Notes: generated from the sequence alone by a model not told the origin. A stretch of 24,308 nt of DNA from BPIH01 sp042408925 (GCA_042408925.1 JBHOQO010000026.1:1-24308); one strand, 5' to 3'; counted from the first letter of the stretch, positions 7,929 through 16,078 are shown. Translations and numbers: made by a program.

Positions 7929-7934
7929 TACACT
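7929..7934 (+). promoter_or_regulatory. Putative leaderless extended -10 promoter of the antitoxin gene
   Basis: TACACT preceded by TGG (extended -10) ends 6 nt before ATG 7941, with no Shine-Dalgarno sequence. This supports ATG 7941 over the upstream in-frame ATG at 7887, which would lie within the operator. Confidence 0.55.
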
Positions 7935-7940
7935 GCAGCC

Positions 7941-8207
7941 ATGAACCGTCCTCAGCGCCGCGTCATCGCCCTTGACGAACGCGGCCGGCTGGTGCTCCCG
8001 GCCCGGCTGAGGCAGCGCCTGGCGTTCCAGCCGGGTGAGCGGCTGGTCGTCACCGTCGACGCCGACGGTGGCTTGCGTGTCGTCTCGGCGCGCGAGCAGG
8101 CACGGCGCCTCTGTGGCCTCTATCGCGATCTCGCGCCCGGGCGCTCGCTGGCGGATGAGCTCCTCGCCGAGCGCCGCGAGGAGGCCCGGCGCGAGGAGGC
8201 GCCCTGA
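7941..8207 (+). CDS. AbrB/MazE-type antitoxin (VapB-like)
   Basis: 88 aa. Residues 6-50 match the swapped-hairpin AbrB/SpoVT fold: VIALDERGRLVLPARLRQRL followed by GERLVVTVDADGGLRV. The charged C-terminal tail (about 55-88, with REEARREEAP) is the part that would bind and neutralise the toxin. The toxin ATG overlaps this stop by one base (TGATG), the classic antitoxin-first arrangement. ATG 7941 is set by the promoter 6 nt upstream; a start at 7887 would add 18 unlikely residues. The N-terminal domain would bind the operator at 7886-7917. Codon use (CTG and CGC common) differs from neighbouring genes, hinting at transfer. Confidence 0.85.
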   Translation: MNRPQRRVIALDERGRLVLPARLRQRLAFQPGERLVVTVDADGGLRVVSAREQARRLCGLYRDLAPGRSLADELLAERREEARREEAP

Positions 8208-8620
8208 TGGTCGAGCCGCCTGGCTCGGTCCTCGACGCCTCGGCCCTGCTCGCCTACCTCCAGGGAGAGCCCGGCAGCGAGACGGTCCAGGCAGCGCTCG
8301 CGGTCGGGGCTGTCATCAACGTCGTCAACTACGCCGAGGTGCTCTCGCGCCTGGGCGACGCCGGAGAGGACCCGGCGACGGCGCACCGCCGCCTCCTGGA
8401 GCTGGGCCTGATCGGTGGGCTCCTGGAGGTGGTGGCGCCCACCGAAGACGATGCCGTCGCCATCGCCCGGCTGCGCGCCGCTACCCGGGGGCAGGGCCTC
8501 TCGCTGGGCGACCGCGTCTGCCTGGCCACCGCGCTCCGCCTCGGCCGGCCGGTGATCACCGCCGATCGGAGCTGGGCGGCACCCGAGGTCGGCGTGAGCG
8601 TCCGCCTGATCCGGCCGTAG
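8207..8620 (+). CDS. vapC: PIN-domain ribonuclease toxin (VapC-like)
   Basis: 137 aa, normal VapC size. PIN-domain Mg2+-binding acidic residues are all visible: D10 (VLDASALLAYL), E44 (NYAEVLSRL), D102 (LSLGDRVCLATA) and D120 (ITADRSW), so the nuclease looks intact. VapC toxins cleave tRNA or rRNA when released from the antitoxin. The start overlaps the antitoxin stop, and GAGGAGG (8193-8199) sits 7 nt upstream, an excellent ribosome site. By hand count half of its 20 Leu codons are CTG, unlike the CTC-dominated neighbours. The precise RNA target cannot be told from sequence. Confidence 0.92.
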   Translation: MVEPPGSVLDASALLAYLQGEPGSETVQAALAVGAVINVVNYAEVLSRLGDAGEDPATAHRRLLELGLIGGLLEVVAPTEDDAVAIARLRAATRGQGLSLGDRVCLATALRLGRPVITADRSWAAPEVGVSVRLIRP

Positions 8621-8632
8621 CCGGGCACCCGG
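8621..8632 (+). terminator. Hairpin after the toxin gene
   Basis: CCGGG and CCCGG form a 5-bp stem with a CA loop directly after the stop, followed by GGTCTT, a very weak T-rich trail. Confidence 0.3.
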
Positions 8633-8707
8633 GTCTTCGGCAGGCAGCAGGTCTGACGGGATCGAGGCGCCGCCCCCGGGGTGAGCGGGCGGCGAGGAGG
8701 CCGGTGC

Positions 8708-8713
8708 TAGACT
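8708..8713 (+). promoter_or_regulatory. Putative leaderless extended -10 promoter of topA
   Basis: TAGACT preceded by TGC (extended -10) ends 8 nt before ATG 8722. No Shine-Dalgarno sequence is present. It would drive the topA-xerC-femX-murE run. Confidence 0.5.
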
Positions 8714-8721
8714 CCCCGGCG

Positions 8722-11337
8722 ATGTCGCGGAACCTCGTCATCGTCGAATCGCCGGCCAAGGCCAAGACCATCGAGCGCTACCTGGGGCCCGAGTTTCGGG
8801 TCCTTGCCTCGTACGGGCACGTGCGGGATCTCCCCGAGAACCCCGGCCGCGACGGCCTCGGGGTCGACGTCGAGCACGACTTCGCGCCGCAGTACGTCGT
8901 CGTTCCCGAGCGCCGCAAGCAGCTCCAGGCGATCGGCCGGGCCGCCCGGGAGGCCCAGGCCGTCTACCTCGCGACCGACCTCGACCGCGAGGGTGAGGCG
9001 ATCGCCTGGCACGTAGCCGAGGCGGCGGGGATCCCGCCCGACAAGACCCGGCGGGTCACGTTCAGTGAGATCACCGAGCGGGCGATCCGCGAGGCCTTCG
9101 CGAACCCCCGGGGGATCAACCGCGACCTCGTCGACGCCCAGCAGGCTCGCCGGGTCGTCGACCGGATCGTCGGCTACCTCTTGAGCCCACTCCTCTGGCG
9201 AAAGGTTCGTCCCGGCCTCTCGGCCGGCCGGGTCCAGTCCGTCGCCCTCCGGCTCGTCGTCGAGCGGGAGCGGGAGATCCGGGCCTTCGTGCCCCGGGAG
9301 TACTGGACCATCGAGGTGCGCCTGGCGACCGCCTCGGGAGAGCGGTTCACGGCCGAGCTCGTCCGGATCGATGAGGCGAAGCCCGAGATCCCCGACCGGG
9401 TGACGGCCGACGCCCACGCGGCCGCCCTCCGGGAAACCGAGCCGGTCGTGACGGCCGTGACCCGGAAGCGCCAGCGCCGGACCCCGCCGCCGCCCTTTAC
9501 GACCTCGACCCTCCAGCAGGAGGCGAGCCGCAAGCTCGGCTTCTCGCCCCAGCGGACGATGCGGGTCGCCCAGCGCCTCTACGAGGGCGTCGAAACGCCG
9601 GAGGGGACCGTCGGGCTCATCACGTACATGCGAACCGATTCGGTCGCCCTGTCGGCGGAGGCGCTCGCCGAGGCGGAGGCGCTGGTCCGGGCCCGGTTCG
9701 GGGAGGCGTACGCCGTGCCCGGGGGTCGCCGCTACCGGACCCGGTCGCGGAGCGCCCAGGAGGCCCACGAGGCGATCCGGCCGACCTCCTTCGCCCGCGA
9801 TCCCGAGGTGCTCGCGCGGCACCTCGACCGCGACGAAGCGCGCCTCTACCGGCTCATCTGGCAGCGCGCCGTCGCCTCGCAGATGGCGCCCCGCGAGCTC
9901 GAAACGACGAGCGTCGAGCTGGCGGCCGACCGCTACGGGCTCCGGGCGACGGCGACCCGGACCGTCTTCGACGGCTACAGCCGCGTCTACACGGAGGGCC
10001 GCGACGACGACGCCGCCGAGGACGCGGAGGGGCGCCTGCCGGCGCTCGCCGAGGGCGATCGGACCAGGGTCGAGGACGTCGTCCCGAGCCAGCACTTTAC
10101 CGAGCCGCCGCCCCGCTACACCGAGGCGAGCCTCGTCAAGGCCCTCGAGGAACACGGCATCGGGCGCCCGTCGACGTACGCCGCGACCATCGCGACGATC
10201 GTCGATCGCGGCTACGTCGAGGTCCGGGATCGGCGGCTCTATCCGACCCCGATCGGGGAGATCGTGACCGACCTGCTCGTCGACCACTTCGGCGAGTTCG
10301 TCGACGTCGGGTTCACGGCCCGGATGGAGGAGGACCTCGACCGGATCGCCCAGGGGCGCCGCCGCTGGGTGCCCGTCGTCCGGTCGTTCTACGAGCCGTT
10401 TCGGAGCCTCGTCGAGACGAAGACGAAGGAGCTCCGGCGGGCGGACGTCGCGACGCGACCGACCGACGAGCGCTGCTCGCTCGGCCACCCGATGGTGCTC
10501 CGGATCGGTCGCTACGGGCCGTTCCTCGCCTGCTCGGAGTACCCGGCCCACAAGGAGACGCGGCCGGTCGGGCCCGAGCCGACGGCGCGTCCCGCCGAGG
10601 CCGAGGGCGGGGGCGAGGCCGAGGACGGGAACGGGACCGGGGCGGCATCGGTCCTCGAGGGGGTCGGCGAGCCGTGCCCCGAATGCGGCGCGACGGAGGG
10701 CGGCCGCCTCGTTGCCAAGCGGGGTCGCTACGGGCCGTTCGTCGGCTGCGACCGCTACCCCGCCTGCCGATACGTTCGCCGGACCCGGCCCGCGCCCGAG
10801 CCGCTCGGCGTCGACGTCGCCTGCCCGCGCTGCGAGACCGGCCGCCTCGTTGCCCGCCGGGCCCGGCGGACGGGCAGCGTCTTCTGGGGCTGTTCGCGCT
10901 ACCCGGCCTGTCGCTTCACGACGGCCCGGGAGCCGACCGGAGCGGTCCACGATGCGGACGCGGGGCCGATCGGCCGGGAGGGGGAGGGCGGCCGCTGTCT
11001 CCGCTGCGGGGCGCCGATCGAACTCCCGGAGGGCCCCCTCGCGGGCCTGCGCCTTCCGGGCGGGCCGCCGGATCCCGGGGCCCTCGCCGGACGCGGCGGG
11101 CAGGCCCGCCGGCGGACGAGCTCCTCGGCCACCGTCGGCGAGGACGGAGGAGGCGGTCGTCGGTCCGCGCGGCGGGGTCGTCGGGCGCCGGCCGGGCCGG
11201 AGTCGGCCCCGACGGCGGCGGGGGTGGGGGAGCCGGGTGACGCCGAGCATGGGGACGGCACGGGGAGCGGTGCCGCCGAGCCGGCCCCGTCGACGTCGTC
11301 GGCGACGGGCGGCTCCCCCGTCGCCGCGGAGCGCTGA
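8722..11337 (+). CDS. topA: DNA topoisomerase I with C-terminal zinc ribbons
   Basis: 871 aa. Type IA topoisomerase relaxing negative supercoils. The TOPRIM domain holds E9 (VIVESPAKAKTI) and D86/D88/E90 (TDLDREGEAIAWH). The catalytic Tyr is Y302 in GLITYMRTDS. HGIGRPSTYAATI and RARKYGP-like GRYGPF motifs are present. C-terminal zinc ribbons begin near residue 585: the first is a Cys/His variant (CSLGHPM, ACSEYPAHK), the next two have four Cys each (CPECG/GCDRYPAC; CPRCE/GCSRYPAC), and a CLRCG stub follows. The last ~80 residues are a disordered Arg/Gly/Ser/Ala tail that may bind DNA. ATG 8722 gives the canonical N-terminus SRNLVIVESPAKAK. It overlaps xerC by one base. Confidence 0.96.
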   Translation: MSRNLVIVESPAKAKTIERYLGPEFRVLASYGHVRDLPENPGRDGLGVDVEHDFAPQYVVVPERRKQLQAIGRAAREAQAVYLATDLDREGEAIAWHVAEAAGIPPDKTRRVTFSEITERAIREAFANPRGINRDLVDAQQARRVVDRIVGYLLSPLLWRKVRPGLSAGRVQSVALRLVVEREREIRAFVPREYWTIEVRLATASGERFTAELVRIDEAKPEIPDRVTADAHAAALRETEPVVTAVTRKRQRRTPPPPFTTSTLQQEASRKLGFSPQRTMRVAQRLYEGVETPEGTVGLITYMRTDSVALSAEALAEAEALVRARFGEAYAVPGGRRYRTRSRSAQEAHEAIRPTSFARDPEVLARHLDRDEARLYRLIWQRAVASQMAPRELETTSVELAADRYGLRATATRTVFDGYSRVYTEGRDDDAAEDAEGRLPALAEGDRTRVEDVVPSQHFTEPPPRYTEASLVKALEEHGIGRPSTYAATIATIVDRGYVEVRDRRLYPTPIGEIVTDLLVDHFGEFVDVGFTARMEEDLDRIAQGRRRWVPVVRSFYEPFRSLVETKTKELRRADVATRPTDERCSLGHPMVLRIGRYGPFLACSEYPAHKETRPVGPEPTARPAEAEGGGEAEDGNGTGAASVLEGVGEPCPECGATEGGRLVAKRGRYGPFVGCDRYPACRYVRRTRPAPEPLGVDVACPRCETGRLVARRARRTGSVFWGCSRYPACRFTTAREPTGAVHDADAGPIGREGEGGRCLRCGAPIELPEGPLAGLRLPGGPPDPGALAGRGGQARRRTSSSATVGEDGGGGRRSARRGRRAPAGPESAPTAAGVGEPGDAEHGDGTGSGAAEPAPSTSSATGGSPVAAER

Positions 11338-12410
11338 TGGCGGCTCGGAGCACGACCCGGAGTGGCGGGCCGTCCGGACCGACCGCCGAGCCTCGGGCGG
11401 GAGGCGGCGGCGACCCGGCGACGGAGCCCGTCGCCGACGGTGCGGCGGCCCTCGAGGCGTACCTGGCGAGCCTCGTCGCCCGCGGCGCCTCGATCCACAC
11501 CCGGCGCTCCTACCGGTCCGTCCTCGAGCGCTACCTCGGTCGACTCGCCGCCGAGGGCATCGACTGGCGCTCGCCGCCGCGGAGTGCCCTCCGGCGCTAC
11601 CTCGCCGACCTCGCTGCGACGAGCGCCCGGGCCTCGGTCGTCCAGCGCCTCGCCGCGATCCGGTCGTTCTACCGCTGGGCGGTCCGGGCGGGTCTGGCGC
11701 CCGGCCAACCCTGGGCGGCGATCGTCGGGCCCCGACCGAACCGTCGCCTGCCGCGGGTCCTCGCCGTCGAGCAGGTCGAGGCGCTCCTCGCGGCCGTCGA
11801 CGCCGAGCTCGCCGAGGATCGACGGCGGGCGCCGGAGCTGGCGGCGGCCCGTGCCCTCCGCGACCGGGCCCTCGTCGAGCTCGCCTACGCCGCCGGGCTC
11901 CGGGTCAGCGAGCTGGCGGCGGCCGAGCTCGACGCCCTCGATCTGCGCCGGGCCGAGATCCGGGTCACAGGCAAGGGCGGCAAGGAGCGGATCGGGCTCC
12001 TCGGGCGGCCGGCCGTCGCGGCCCTCGAGGCGTATCTCGACGGCGGCCGGCCGGTCCTCGCCGCCCGGCGGCGCAACGGCGGCGGCTCGGCGGCGGTCTT
12101 CTTGAACGCCGCGGGCGGCCCGCTCGGGACCCGCGGAATCCGGTACCGCCTCGACGCCCTCCGGCGCCGGGCGGGCTTGCCCGACGGGGTCGGTCCCCAC
12201 ACCCTCCGCCACTCGTTCGCGACCCACCTCCTCGACGGCGGCGCCGACCTCCGGGTCGTCCAGGAGCTCCTCGGCCACGCCAGCCTGGCGACGACCCAGG
12301 TCTACACCCACGTCTCGGCCAGCCGTCTCCGGTCGGTCTACCTGGCCGCCCATCCTCGGGCTCGAGGGCGGGTGACCGTCGACTCGCCGGCCGACCCGGG
12401 GACGCCGTGA
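11337..12410 (+). CDS. xerC: Tyrosine recombinase XerC/XerD-type
   Basis: 357 aa. Resolves chromosome dimers at dif sites in the family. A variable N-terminal extension (~40 aa) precedes the SAM-like core-binding domain (about 40-125) and the catalytic domain. The catalytic set is complete: R189 (GLRVSEL), K213 (GKGGKER), H288 and R291 (HTLRHSFATHLL), H314 (LLGHASLATTQVYTHVS) and Y323. ATG 11337 overlaps the topA stop, with GGAG 5 nt upstream. Chromosomal context beside topA and cell-wall genes favours a housekeeping Xer enzyme over a mobile integrase; there is no element boundary nearby. XerC versus XerD cannot be decided from this one copy. The stop overlaps the next start (GTGA). Confidence 0.9.
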   Translation: MAARSTTRSGGPSGPTAEPRAGGGGDPATEPVADGAAALEAYLASLVARGASIHTRRSYRSVLERYLGRLAAEGIDWRSPPRSALRRYLADLAATSARASVVQRLAAIRSFYRWAVRAGLAPGQPWAAIVGPRPNRRLPRVLAVEQVEALLAAVDAELAEDRRRAPELAAARALRDRALVELAYAAGLRVSELAAAELDALDLRRAEIRVTGKGGKERIGLLGRPAVAALEAYLDGGRPVLAARRRNGGGSAAVFLNAAGGPLGTRGIRYRLDALRRRAGLPDGVGPHTLRHSFATHLLDGGADLRVVQELLGHASLATTQVYTHVSASRLRSVYLAAHPRARGRVTVDSPADPGTP

Positions 12411-13561
12411 CCCGACCCGCGACCGGACGCGCCGCGGGCCCGCCGACCGAGACCTCGGCGCGCGGCTCGGCGCCCGAACCCGATGCGGTCGGCCGGGGCG
12501 GGGCGGCGGCCCCCGCCGCGGCCCTGCTCGCGGATTCGGCGGCCTGGGACCCCCGGGTCGAAGCGTCGCCCCACGGGACCGTGTTCCAGCTCCGCGGCTG
12601 GTCCGCCGTGAAGGAGTTGACCGGCTGGCGGGCCGTCCGCGTCGCGGACCCGGCCGGGGCGATCGTCGCCCAGGTCCTCGCCCGCCGCCCGGGCCCGTTG
12701 CCCTGGCGCTTCGCCTACGTCCCCCGGGGCCCGGTCGTCGACCGCTGGACGCCCGAGAGCGTCGGCGCCGTCACCGAGCTCCTCCGTGCAGCAGTCCGGC
12801 AGGCCGGAGGTTGGATTTCCCACGTGCGGATCGACCCGGACGTCGAGGCCGACGGTCCCGAGGACACGGCCGGGGAGCTCCGGGCCGCCCTCTCGGCGGC
12901 CGGCTGGCGGGCGGCGAGCCCGATCCAGCCGGCCGCGACCCGGATCGTCGATCTCCGGGCCGACGAGGCGGCCCTCTGGTCGGACCTCCGACAGAAGTGG
13001 CGCCAGTACGTGAACCGGGCCCGCTCGCTCGGGGTCCGGATCGTCGAGGCCGGCGGCGACCGCATCCCCGTCTTCCACCGGATCCTCCTCGAGACGGCGA
13101 CCCGGGGCGGCTTCGTGGCCCGGAGCCAGGCCGCCTATCGGGCCGTCTGGGACGCCTTCGCGCCCGAGGGGCGCGCTCGGCTCCTCTTCGCCGAACTGCC
13201 CGACGGCGAACCGGTCGCCTCGCTCTTCCTCGTCCGGTGCGGCGGCCGGGTCGCCGAGTTCTACGGCGGGATGACGGCGGCGGGGGCGGAGTCGCGGGCG
13301 AACTACCTCCTCAAATGGGAGGCGATCCGCTCGTCGCGGGAGCGCGGGGCGACCTCGTACGATCTGTGGGGGCTGGCGACCCCGGGGATCGCCCACTTCA
13401 AGGCCGGCTTCGGGGGCCGCGAGGTTCGCTACGTCGGGGCCTGGGACCTCGTCGTCGATCGGGTCGGCTACGCGAGCTGGACCGCCGCGAACGCGGCCCG
13501 TCGGTGGCTCGGGCGCCGGTCCCGTGGCGGGCGAGGGGCGGACCGTGGACCGGCCGACTGA
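12407..13561 (+). CDS. FemX/FemAB-family aminoacyltransferase (peptidoglycan bridge formation)
   Basis: 384 aa. Family members use aminoacyl-tRNA to add amino acids to the side chain of the third stem-peptide residue of lipid II. After a low-complexity Ala/Gly/Pro lead (about 1-45), two GNAT-like halves are seen: FQLRGWSAVKELTGWRA and FAYVPRGPVVDRW in the first, RQKWRQYVNRARSLGVRI, FYGGMTAAGAESRANYLLKW and YDLWGLATPGIAHFKAGFGG in the second. These are strong FemAB/BacA signatures. GTG 12407 overlaps the xerC stop by 4 bp with GGGGA just upstream. Proximity to murE supports a wall role. The added amino acid is not predictable; a GNAT polysaccharide enzyme is a less likely alternative. Confidence 0.87.
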   Translation: MTRPATGRAAGPPTETSARGSAPEPDAVGRGGAAAPAAALLADSAAWDPRVEASPHGTVFQLRGWSAVKELTGWRAVRVADPAGAIVAQVLARRPGPLPWRFAYVPRGPVVDRWTPESVGAVTELLRAAVRQAGGWISHVRIDPDVEADGPEDTAGELRAALSAAGWRAASPIQPAATRIVDLRADEAALWSDLRQKWRQYVNRARSLGVRIVEAGGDRIPVFHRILLETATRGGFVARSQAAYRAVWDAFAPEGRARLLFAELPDGEPVASLFLVRCGGRVAEFYGGMTAAGAESRANYLLKWEAIRSSRERGATSYDLWGLATPGIAHFKAGFGGREVRYVGAWDLVVDRVGYASWTAANAARRWLGRRSRGGRGADRGPAD

Positions 13562-15200
13562 CGAACCCCGGCCGGGTCCCGCCCCGGGGGCCGAGCTCCT
13601 CGCCCGCCTCGCGCGGATCGGGGTCCTGCGTGGGGCGTGGTGCGACGGCGCGCCGTGCGACCCCGCGGCGCTCGGGGAGATCCGGCTCGACGGCGTCGCC
13701 TACGACTCGCGGCGGACGCGGCCCGGAGCCTGCTTCGTCGCGATCCCGGGGTTCCACGTCGACGGCCACGCCTACGTGCCCGCGGCAGCCGCCGCCGGCG
13801 CCGCCCTCGCCATCGTCGAGCGGCCGGTTCCGGAGGCGTCGATTCCCCAGCTCGTCGTCGCGAGCGGTCGCCGGGCCCTCGCCGAGGCGGCAGCCTGGTC
13901 GGCCGGCGACCCCTCGCTCCGGCTCGGGATCGTCGGGATCACCGGGACCGACGGCAAGACGACGACCGGCGTCCTCGCCGCGGCGGCGCTCCGGGCGGCC
14001 GGGATCCCGACCGGGCTCCTCGGGACGGCCCTCGTCTCGGTCGGCGGCCGGGCGGCGGTGAACCCCGAGCACGTCACGACCCCCGAGGCCCCCGAGCTCC
14101 AGGCGGCCCTCGCGGCGATGGAGCGGGCCGGTGATGCCGCCGCCGTCGTCGAGACGACCTCCCACGGCCTCGCCCTCGACCGAGTCGCCGGGATCCTCTA
14201 CGACGCGGCGATCCTCACGAACCTGAGCCACGAGCACCTCGACCTCCACGGCAGCTTCGAGGCCTACCGGGCGGCGAAGGTCTCGCTCTTCGAGCGCCTC
14301 GCCGGCGGGCGACCGGAGACGCTTCCGGCACCGGCCCTCGACGCGCGGCCGCGGAAATCCCTCGGCTGGTCGCCGCTCGCCGTCGTCAACGCCGACGACC
14401 CGAGCGCCCCGGTCTTCGTCGCCGCCGCGGCAGGGGCCGGGGCCCGGGTCGTGACGTACGGGCTCGGGGCCGCCGCCGACGTCCGGGGGCGGGCGGTGAC
14501 GGAGACGCCGAGGGGCCTGGGCTTCGAGGTCGAGGTCGGCGGGCGGCCGGCCGGGCGGGTCGAGCTCCGGCTCGTCGGACGGTTCAACGTCGCGAACGCC
14601 CTCGCCGTCGTCGCCCTCGGCGAGGGGCTCGGCCTCGATCCGGCCGCCGTCCGGGCCGGCCTGGCGAGCGTCGAGCGGGTCCCGGGTCGGATGGAGCGGG
14701 TCGACCTCGGGCAGCCGTTCGTCGTCGTCGTCGACTACGCCCACAGCCCGGCCGCCCTCGAGGCCGCCCTCGACGCCCTCGCCCCGCTCGCCAGGGCCGG
14801 CGGCGGGGGGCTCGTCGCCGTCTTCGGCTCGGCGGGGGAGCGGGACCGGGCGAAGCGGCCGATCATGGGCCGGGTCGCCGCCGAGCGCTGCCGCCTCGTC
14901 GTCCTCACCGATGAGGATCCCCGCGGCGAGGATCGGATCGCGATCCTCGAGGAGATCGCGGCCGGCGCCATGGCGACGGGTCGCCGCCGGGGCGAGGAGG
15001 TCCTGCTCGTTCCGGACCGGGGGTCGGCGATCCGGGCGGCTTTCGAGCGGGCGCGTCCCGGTGACGTCGTCCTCCTCGCCGGCAAGGGCCACGAGCGCTC
15101 GATCATCGGGCCGTCGGGGCCGGAGCCGTGGGACGAGCGGGCCGAGGCCGAGCGGGCGCTCCGCGAGCTCGGCTACGGCGCCGCCGGACGGCCGGCCTGA
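13545..15200 (+). CDS. murE: UDP-MurNAc-tripeptide synthetase (MurE-type)
   Basis: 551 aa. ATP-dependent ligase adding the third, diamino residue to UDP-MurNAc-L-Ala-D-Glu. The N-terminal domain contains YDSRRTRPGACFVAIPG. The P-loop GTDGKTT lies at 134-140, then TTPEAPELQ, ETTSHGLALDR, NLSHEHLDLHGSFEAY with K245 as the probable carbamylated Lys, VVVDYAHSPAALE and FGSAGERDRAKRPIMG. The substrate motif, usually DNPR in diaminopimelate enzymes, reads E457-D-P-R460, so the amino acid may be Orn or Lys. The start is GTG 13545, with GAGGGGCGG just upstream; GTG 13524 is the alternative. It overlaps femX and is separated from the usual division-wall cluster. Confidence 0.92.
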   Translation: MDRPTDEPRPGPAPGAELLARLARIGVLRGAWCDGAPCDPAALGEIRLDGVAYDSRRTRPGACFVAIPGFHVDGHAYVPAAAAAGAALAIVERPVPEASIPQLVVASGRRALAEAAAWSAGDPSLRLGIVGITGTDGKTTTGVLAAAALRAAGIPTGLLGTALVSVGGRAAVNPEHVTTPEAPELQAALAAMERAGDAAAVVETTSHGLALDRVAGILYDAAILTNLSHEHLDLHGSFEAYRAAKVSLFERLAGGRPETLPAPALDARPRKSLGWSPLAVVNADDPSAPVFVAAAAGAGARVVTYGLGAAADVRGRAVTETPRGLGFEVEVGGRPAGRVELRLVGRFNVANALAVVALGEGLGLDPAAVRAGLASVERVPGRMERVDLGQPFVVVVDYAHSPAALEAALDALAPLARAGGGGLVAVFGSAGERDRAKRPIMGRVAAERCRLVVLTDEDPRGEDRIAILEEIAAGAMATGRRRGEEVLLVPDRGSAIRAAFERARPGDVVLLAGKGHERSIIGPSGPEPWDERAEAERALRELGYGAAGRPA

Positions 15201-15236
15201 CCCGGCGCTGGTGCCGACGGATCGAGGACGGCGCGG

Positions 15237-15953
15237 ATGGGTCGACGCGGCGGCTGCCTCGCGGTCCTCGTCATCCTCGCCCTCGGCGGGATCGTCCTCT
15301 CGCTCCTCCTGCCGCCGACGGCGGCCGGCCTCGTGACCCTCGGTTTGGAGGCGGCGGGCCTTCGCGCCGACCGGCTCGTGGTGAGCGTCGAGGCCGACCC
15401 GCCGCTCAGGCTCCTCGTCGGCCGAGCCGACCGGGTCGTCGTCGACGGGACCGAGATCCGGTGGGGGACGACCTCGGCCGCCTCCCTGGCGCTCGTCCTC
15501 GTCGACGTCGACCTCGTCGGTCGGCGGGCCGCCTCGCTCGACGGGCAGCTCCTCGACGTTCGGACCGCCGACGGGCCGGCCGGGCCGGTCGCCGTCGCCT
15601 CGGTCGCCATCTCGGGACCGGGAAGCGGCCCGGATGCCCGAGCCACCGTCGCCCCGGCCGAGGCGAGCCGGGTCGTTCGGGCCCTCGCCGGGTCGGTCGG
15701 CCTCGCCGCTGCCCGGGTCGTCCTCGAGGCGCCCGACCGCGTCCTCGTCACCGTCGGCGGCCGGACCCTCGAGGCGCGGCTCGGCGTCGCCGAGGGGGCG
15801 GTCGTCGTCGCCGGGCCGGCGGTGCCGCGGCTCGTCGTCCTCGCCGCGGGGAGCGTCGGCGGCGTCCGGGTCCAGTCGGTCCGGATCGGGGCCGACGGCG
15901 AGATCGTCGTCGAGGGTCGCCTGGCCCCGGCGGTCTTCGGTCTCGCTCCGTAG
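15237..15953 (+). CDS. DUF2993/LmeA-like exported lipid-binding protein
   Basis: 238 aa. The N-terminus RRGGCLAVLVILALGGIVLSLLLPP is an Arg-rich start plus hydrophobic segment, either signal peptide or anchor. The body alternates short beta strands (VVVDGTEIRWG, LVDVDLVG, VLVTVGGRTLEARLGV, VRIGADGEIVVEG) and resembles DUF2993/LmeA proteins, periplasmic lipid-binding proteins linked to lipid or glycolipid maturation in actinobacteria. GAGGA at 15224-15228 sits 8 nt before the ATG. It follows murE by 36 bp and probably ends the topA unit. Its last 36 bases, including the stop, are duplicated 76 bp downstream. The family call is moderate because only pattern resemblance is available. Confidence 0.6.
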   Translation: MGRRGGCLAVLVILALGGIVLSLLLPPTAAGLVTLGLEAAGLRADRLVVSVEADPPLRLLVGRADRVVVDGTEIRWGTTSAASLALVLVDVDLVGRRAASLDGQLLDVRTADGPAGPVAVASVAISGPGSGPDARATVAPAEASRVVRALAGSVGLAAARVVLEAPDRVLVTVGGRTLEARLGVAEGAVVVAGPAVPRLVVLAAGSVGGVRVQSVRIGADGEIVVEGRLAPAVFGLAP

Positions 15954-16033
15954 CCGGCCTCAGCCTCCGGCCAGGCCGCCACCAGCGCCGCCACGCCTGG
16001 ACCCGGCGGTCTTCGGTCTCGCTCCGTAGCCGG
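15918..16033 (+). repeat. 40-bp direct repeat of a gene 3' end including its stop codon
   Basis: 15918-15957 and 15994-16033 match over 40 bp with one mismatch (offset 76 bp). The first copy is the end of the LmeA-like gene and its TAG; the second is noncoding in a shifted frame and runs up to the rel promoter. Confidence 0.9.
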
Positions 16034-16065
16034 GTTGGTCGGCGGGGGTGCCGGCAGGCGGCTGG

Positions 16066-16071
16066 TATCCT
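16066..16071 (+). promoter_or_regulatory. Putative leaderless extended -10 promoter of rel
   Basis: TATCCT preceded by TGG (extended -10) ends 7 nt before ATG 16079. No Shine-Dalgarno sequence is visible. Confidence 0.55.
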
Positions 16072-16078
16072 TCGAGCG

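Larger units (their letters stand above)
7639..7940. other. 302-bp intergenic region upstream of the toxin-antitoxin pair
   Basis: Holds a terminator-like hairpin (7645-7660), a possible coding remnant ending at 7776, a conspicuously A/T-richer patch at about 7880-7920 with an inverted repeat, and the vapB promoter. Nothing else was recognised between 7777 and 7880. Confidence 0.6.

Noticed and set aside
7887..7940. Upstream ATG for the antitoxin
   Set aside because: It falls in the operator and promoter, and the added residues do not match the AbrB fold. ATG 7941 sits 6 nt from the -10 box.
11337..12410. XerC-like gene as a mobile-element integrase
   Set aside because: No attachment sites, tRNA target or cargo genes are seen; it overlaps topA and femX in a housekeeping unit.
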